64,000 nt of DNA from an uncultured SAR116 cluster alpha proteobacterium (GTDB taxonomy: Bacteria > Pseudomonadota > Alphaproteobacteria > Puniceispirillales > GCA-002684695), in NCBI GenBank assembly GCA_902539295.1, contig CACBIM010000006.1, positions 1-64,000 of the forward strand. Direction: 5' to 3'. Below, one piece after another: positions 58,903 to 64,000 of the stretch (the stretch's first letter is position 1; each line of letters starts with the position of its first letter). The notes below the pieces were generated by a model. It had not been told where the DNA came from. It did no database searches and saw only the letters and a program-made list of their open reading frames with translations. Both the position numbers and the translations under genes were made by a program.

Positions 58903-60144
58903 ATGACAGTATCTAAATTTATAAAAGTCCTAGTTGAAAGAGAATTTATTCATCAAGCCACCGATCTAAATGGTTTAGATAAATTATGTCATTCTCAAAG
59001 TATTGCGGCATATATAGGTTTTGATTGTACAGCTGATAGCTTACATGTAGGCTCGCTAACTCAAATAATGATGCTAAGGCACCTTCAAAAAACTGGGCAC
59101 AAACCTATTGTATTAATGGGTGGCGGAACGACAAAAGTTGGCGATCCTTCAGGGAAAGACAGTGCAAGACCATTACTGACTATAAATGATATTAATCTTA
59201 ATATGGAAAGTATTAAGTCTATTTTTGAGAAGTATTTGGTTTTTGGTAAGAATCCAAATGACGCTGTAATGGTTGATAATTCTATTTGGCTGGATAAACT
59301 TGAACTTATTTCTTTTTTAAGAGATTACGGAAAGCACTTCTCAATCAATAGATTACTAAGCATGGAATCTGTAAAACAAAGACTTGAAAGAGAACAACCA
59401 TTATCTTTTTTAGAATTCAATTATGCAATACTTCAAGCTTATGATTTTCTTGAATTAAATCGTAAATATAACTGTTTACTGCAAATGGGAGGGTCTGATC
59501 AATGGGGAAATATTGTATCAGGAATTGATTTAACGAGAAGAATTCAAAGTAAAGAAGTATTTGGTTTAACTTCACCTTTAATTACAACTGCATCTGGTTC
59601 AAAAATGGGCAAAACAGCAAGTGGTGCTATCTGGCTTAATGAAGATAGGTTAAGTACTTGGGATTTTTGGCAATTTTGGAGAAATACAGAAGATAAAGAT
59701 GTTATTAGATTTTTGAAGTTATTTACTGAAGTTCCAATATCTCAAATCCAAGAAATTCAGAAATTAAAAGGAGCTCAAATTAATGATGCAAAAATTTTAC
59801 TTGCAAATGAAGTAACAAAACTTTGTCATGGAACAGAAGCGGCAATTAAAGCTTATAACTCAGCTAAAGACACTTTTGAAAAAGGAAAGCTAGGTTTAGA
59901 TCTTCCAAAATTTAAGGCAGTATTATCTAAAAATGAAGGTATCTCGCTAATTGAAGCTTTGTGTAAAACTGAATTATGTAAAAGCAAAGGTGAGGCCAGA
60001 AGATTAATTAATGGCGGTGGTGCTAGAATAAACAATCAGTCTTTTAGAGATGAAAATCACATAATACAAAAAAGTGACTTTGATGAATCCGGTACATTAA
60101 AAATTTCATCAGGGAAAAAAAACCATGCTGTTTTGTATATTTAG
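58903..60144 (+). CDS. tyrS: tyrosyl-tRNA synthetase
   Basis: YIGFDCTADSLHVGSL (HIGH-like), LLQMGGSDQWGNIVSGIDL, GSKMGKTASGAIWL (KMSKS-like), C-terminal S4 domain. Confidence 0.97.
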   Translation: MTVSKFIKVLVEREFIHQATDLNGLDKLCHSQSIAAYIGFDCTADSLHVGSLTQIMMLRHLQKTGHKPIVLMGGGTTKVGDPSGKDSARPLLTINDINLNMESIKSIFEKYLVFGKNPNDAVMVDNSIWLDKLELISFLRDYGKHFSINRLLSMESVKQRLEREQPLSFLEFNYAILQAYDFLELNRKYNCLLQMGGSDQWGNIVSGIDLTRRIQSKEVFGLTSPLITTASGSKMGKTASGAIWLNEDRLSTWDFWQFWRNTEDKDVIRFLKLFTEVPISQIQEIQKLKGAQINDAKILLANEVTKLCHGTEAAIKAYNSAKDTFEKGKLGLDLPKFKAVLSKNEGISLIEALCKTELCKSKGEARRLINGGGARINNQSFRDENHIIQKSDFDESGTLKISSGKKNHAVLYI

Positions 60145-60153
60145 CAAAATTGA

Positions 60154-63100
60154 TTATTCCTTATCACTTCTAAAAATATTAAAAACATCCCTGAGCATCC
60201 CTGGCGCAGAGGATAAAGGCCTAAAAGATATTGATGGTTTGGAAATATTTCCATCTAAACGAAATTCAGTTAAAACAATCCCAGCTTTATCTCCTCCAGT
60301 CAATAATTCACTCAATACAGGAACAGGCTCTAAAAGTTTATTTAATAATGTTGCGGGTGCCAACGTTCCATAAATTTGAAGAAACTCATTCTTTTTATCT
60401 ATCCATCCATCAAGTGTAATTGCCATTGCCTCACCTATGGCTTCAATGCTTCGAATATTCAATTTATTATCAAAATTATCTATTTCTGCTATACCTTTAG
60501 CAAAGTAAATTCCTTGTTCTTCAAGTAAGTTAAGTAAGCCTGTTAAGCTCAAAGTTGATATTAAGCGAACAAGAATTGGTGCATTAACAACATTAAATTT
60601 CGATACATCAATTAGAGCACTATAATTACCAGAATTTTGTTCGTCTATTGTTACCGAAATAACTATACTTCCACCTTCAACTAAATCTGTTAACTGTAGA
60701 CCTCTTAAAATCTTTCCAGCATTATCACCAGAAATAATAAAGATATTTTTATCTTCACTGTTAATAGAAATTGGAATTTCATTAATTAATCCTGTCCCAC
60801 TAAATACAATTTGTTTTTTTGTTAGCTTGGTAGAGATATTTGCATCATTAATAGCAATTTCCTGACCTAAATAGACAGTTCCTTTTAAGATAGATACAAA
60901 GCCATTTTCACTACCATAGTTTCCATTTATTTCTCCACTAGATACAATGCCACCAGGTAATAAAAATTTTTCACTATTGATTTTAAATAATAAATTTAAT
61001 TCATTTGCATCTGTAATATTATCTGAAAAGTAAGTGAGATAATTATCAAAATTTATTTTTTCAGAATCTATTTCTAAAATTAATTTTTTATTTTCATCTT
61101 TAAGTATATGTAACCTACTAATTAAACTACCTGGTAAAGAAATATAATTAAACTTAGCTTCCTTAAAAAAAGAATTTTTAAATTCTAACTTACCATCAAA
61201 TGATGCTTTACCAACCTCACCTTGGAAGTTAGAAATTTTGGAAAGCAAACCACTTTCAAAGATAAAATCTCCTTTAACTAATCCCTTAACACCCAACTCT
61301 TTAGAAAAATTAATTTGAGGCAAGTAAATATGAGTATTATCTAAATCAATTACCACTTCTGATATGAAATTCCTAAAGTCTAAATCATTGATTTCAATCA
61401 ATCCAGAAGCTGAACCGTCAATTTTTTGCCCTATAATGTTTGAAATATATTTAGCTAACTCTCTTGACTCAATTAAATTAATTCTTACTGAAGGATTTGT
61501 ATTTTGCAGTTTATCAATCTTAAACTTAGTTTCTATATTGTTTAATTTGCCTTCACTTAAAAGTTTAAATGATTGATTGCTAGCAGAAATTTTGATCATA
61601 CTTTCAGTAGCTATCAAATTTAATGGAAGAGAAGAAAGAACTAATTCATTACCATTTGCATTTACATTCCATAAAAACTCATCCCTTTTAATCGCTGGTT
61701 TAATTGGCCAAGTAAAATTTGATTCAAAAGATATTTTTCCAACGCCATTGGTACCAATTCTGTATTTAGATATTAAGTTTAAATCCTTGTGATTTAAAAA
61801 CTTCAAAGCATCTTGCAGATCCGATTGACCTTTAAGTTTTAAAGAAGCTTTTGCCATTCTATTAAATATGGGTGAAATATTCAACTGACCTTTACCAATA
61901 TCAAGTCTGGCTAGACTTGCTTCATTAAATTCAATTCTCATTTGATCGCTATTAATATTTATTCTAGCTTCAGGCAGTATTAATGGAGGAAGATTTTTAT
62001 AGAATGAAATTTTAGATTCCTTATGCAACCAATTAAGTTGTAAATTTTTGACCTTTGGAGTTTTTATAAAATCTATTATCAAACTAAGCTCACAATCTTC
62101 AGCAAAACCACCTTTAACCTTTTTATTTATCCAATTTTTTGTTTTCTGGCCGAAGTCATTTGGCCAGACTTGTGTTAGCGAAGAATATAAAATTTTGTCA
62201 AAATTAAGATTGATTTTTGCTTCAGATAATAAATTTTCTTTATTTAAGAGAAGAATAATTTCTCCTATAATTTTTGTTCCGTTAAATAAATTTGAAGATA
62301 AGTTTGTGATTTGAATTTTATTATTTTTATAATTCATACTAAATTTAGCTTCTTCAAATGAGAAAGCCTCAAGCATGCCATGTCTTTGAAAAGTTAATTT
62401 TTTAAGTTTAGTTATTGTGTCTATGCTGGTTAGATTATCAGATTTGATTTTTGCTCTAAAATTTGAACTAATTATTGTGTCTAACTCACTAGAGTTTTCA
62501 GAACTTGAAGTGACTTTTAATTCTTTAAGCAATCCCTCGATATCAAAATCTTCAATAAAGTAACTCAAATTATCATTATTGATTAATATGTTACCTTTAA
62601 AATTAATATCATTAAAAACACCCTGCGATAACTCTAATTTATACTTTTTAGGTATTATATCTTGAGGTATAATATCAGCGTTTAAGCTATTAAGGTTTGC
62701 GTCTAAATAAAGAGCTGTTTCATTACCTCCTAAATTATTTGCCTTGAATGAACCATTAATTATAGATTGATAACTATCTTCAAAAGTAAAATTTTCTGAG
62801 CTAACAAAGTTATTTTTATAATCATAATTAAATTCAATTTTTCCTCTATAAAAATTTTTTAAATAAGATATTTCCTCAATATTTTGTTTATTATTTTTTG
62901 ATTTTTCAAAGTTTAGTAAACCGGTAATATTAACTGGGGAAAATGCTTCATCTAATGAAATCTTCATTTTACCACCTAAGTAAACTTCAGTTTCTAAATT
63001 TGGAAGAAAATTAAATTCTTTTAAGTCATTAAAATTTATTTTACTAAAACCTATATCAATATTTTTTTCATTCTTAGAAGTTTCTTCGAATAATACTTTT

Positions 63101-63747
63101 ATTTTCTCATGATTATTATTGAGATTAAAGTCACCATCTAAAAAAAATCTATTTTCTAAATTCTGAAAAACTAAATTTATATTTTTTATTTCAAAATCGT
63201 TATTAAGGTTTTCAAAATTTATTTTACCATTTACGATTTTATATTCAGTTTCTTTGAATAATTTGTTTAGATAATTGGTATCAATGTCGCTACTTTTTTT
63301 GCTAATTAAATTGATAATAATTCGCGGAAGTCTCAAATTATTCAATGATGGAATAAATTTTTGACTATGGGTGTCATGATGATAGCGAAAATTCAATCCA
63401 TCAATAATTACTTTGTTTATATTAAGATTTCCTGATAAAATATCCGTCAAAGAAAAAAATAATTTAGACTCTTCAATTCCAAGCTTCTCTCCTTGATTAG
63501 CTATAATAATATCATTAACTGAGATTCCAAAAGGAGATGCAAAGTTTTCAAAACTTAAATTGATTTTTTTAATGCTAACTTTGGCTCCAGGAAACTCTTT
63601 AGTTATCCTACTCTCAATTTCTTTTTGCACTCCCTCCAAGTTAAAAATTATTGAAGAGGCTTGCCAAATAAAAAGGAATATAATAATTGATGCAATTCCA
63701 ATTGCAGATGCCAATACGTTAAAAATTGGGAAACTAATATTTTTCAC
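60154..63747 (-). CDS. large AsmA/YhdP-like (DUF3971) envelope protein
   Basis: 1197 aa; N-terminal TM anchor; repetitive beta-rich sequence; C-terminal LNIRSIEAIGEAMAITLDGWIDKKNEFLQIYGTLAPATLLNKLLEPVPVLSELLTGG. Confidence 0.85.
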   Translation of the reverse strand: MKNISFPIFNVLASAIGIASIIIFLFIWQASSIIFNLEGVQKEIESRITKEFPGAKVSIKKINLSFENFASPFGISVNDIIIANQGEKLGIEESKLFFSLTDILSGNLNINKVIIDGLNFRYHHDTHSQKFIPSLNNLRLPRIIINLISKKSSDIDTNYLNKLFKETEYKIVNGKINFENLNNDFEIKNINLVFQNLENRFFLDGDFNLNNNHEKIKVLFEETSKNEKNIDIGFSKINFNDLKEFNFLPNLETEVYLGGKMKISLDEAFSPVNITGLLNFEKSKNNKQNIEEISYLKNFYRGKIEFNYDYKNNFVSSENFTFEDSYQSIINGSFKANNLGGNETALYLDANLNSLNADIIPQDIIPKKYKLELSQGVFNDINFKGNILINNDNLSYFIEDFDIEGLLKELKVTSSSENSSELDTIISSNFRAKIKSDNLTSIDTITKLKKLTFQRHGMLEAFSFEEAKFSMNYKNNKIQITNLSSNLFNGTKIIGEIILLLNKENLLSEAKINLNFDKILYSSLTQVWPNDFGQKTKNWINKKVKGGFAEDCELSLIIDFIKTPKVKNLQLNWLHKESKISFYKNLPPLILPEARININSDQMRIEFNEASLARLDIGKGQLNISPIFNRMAKASLKLKGQSDLQDALKFLNHKDLNLISKYRIGTNGVGKISFESNFTWPIKPAIKRDEFLWNVNANGNELVLSSLPLNLIATESMIKISASNQSFKLLSEGKLNNIETKFKIDKLQNTNPSVRINLIESRELAKYISNIIGQKIDGSASGLIEINDLDFRNFISEVVIDLDNTHIYLPQINFSKELGVKGLVKGDFIFESGLLSKISNFQGEVGKASFDGKLEFKNSFFKEAKFNYISLPGSLISRLHILKDENKKLILEIDSEKINFDNYLTYFSDNITDANELNLLFKINSEKFLLPGGIVSSGEINGNYGSENGFVSILKGTVYLGQEIAINDANISTKLTKKQIVFSGTGLINEIPISINSEDKNIFIISGDNAGKILRGLQLTDLVEGGSIVISVTIDEQNSGNYSALIDVSKFNVVNAPILVRLISTLSLTGLLNLLEEQGIYFAKGIAEIDNFDNKLNIRSIEAIGEAMAITLDGWIDKKNEFLQIYGTLAPATLLNKLLEPVPVLSELLTGGDKAGIVLTEFRLDGNISKPSISFRPLSSAPGMLRDVFNIFRSDKE

Positions 63748-63848
63748 AAAAAATCCAAATTTCCATACAAATAGACTTTTTTAAACACAATGATTAAATA
63801 ATATATTAGAATTATATTTTTTCTACTAATTATATACTGGAGACTTAA

Positions 63849-64000
63849 ATGTTTAAAGAAGGCGATAAAGTGCCAACTTTTTCAATTATAACAGATAAAA
63901 AAGAATTTATACTCAAAGAAATTAATACATATAAAACTGTTGTATTTTTCTTTCCAAAAGCAAATACATCTGGCTGCACTAGAGAAGCAGTGGAGTTTAG
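63849..64000 (+). CDS. peroxiredoxin (BCP/thioredoxin-dependent), truncated by window end
   Basis: MFKEGDKVPTFSIITDKKEFILKEINTYKTVVFFFPKANTSGCTREAVEF. Confidence 0.88.
   Translation, partial: MFKEGDKVPTFSIITDKKEFILKEINTYKTVVFFFPKANTSGCTREAVEF

Noticed and set aside
61364-62314. Plus-strand ORFs opposite the AsmA/YhdP-like gene
   Set aside because: Shadow frames of a long AT-rich gene.
1-64000. CRISPR array, rRNA operon, IS elements, complete prophage
   Set aside because: No regularly spaced repeats, no rRNA-like blocks, no transposase, integrase or phage structural proteins were recognised on reading the ORFs.

Overview
AT-rich, gene-dense 64 kb window. It looks like a chromosome segment of a streamlined, probably marine alphaproteobacterium; lineage is inferred from gene content and style only. 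About 50 convincing protein genes are present. Main clusters: (1) heterotetrameric sarcosine oxidase soxBDAG, beside a GlxA/GbdR-type regulator and followed by a 2-hydroxyacid dehydrogenase and a glycerate kinase; (2) a GMC oxidoreductase/aldehyde dehydrogenase pair; (3) an AglEFGK-like sugar ABC transporter with GH4 and GH1 glycosidases and a LacI regulator; (4) a peptide/opine-type ABC transporter with a fused permease-ATPase, GntR regulator, amidohydrolase and DUF1028 protein; (5) cysE-cysteine desulfurase-ferredoxin-mnmA. Housekeeping genes include pgk, tyrS, guaC, ade, nudC and a YhdP/AsmA-like giant. There is one intact tRNA-Met(CAT). No CRISPR array, rRNA, IS element or complete prophage was seen. 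The most unusual structures are: a 1.65 kb segment bounded by a 49-bp exact duplication of the tRNA-Met 3' end with repeated AAACTGTCTAA motifs (probable integrase-less element or remnant); a three-hairpin intergenic structure after nudC; a tandem 18-bp palindromic operator-like site upstream of the peptide ABC operon; an orphan intrinsic terminator in a divergent intergenic region (candidate sRNA); and a RecD2-like helicase with an N-terminal FYDLN-like zinc ribbon.
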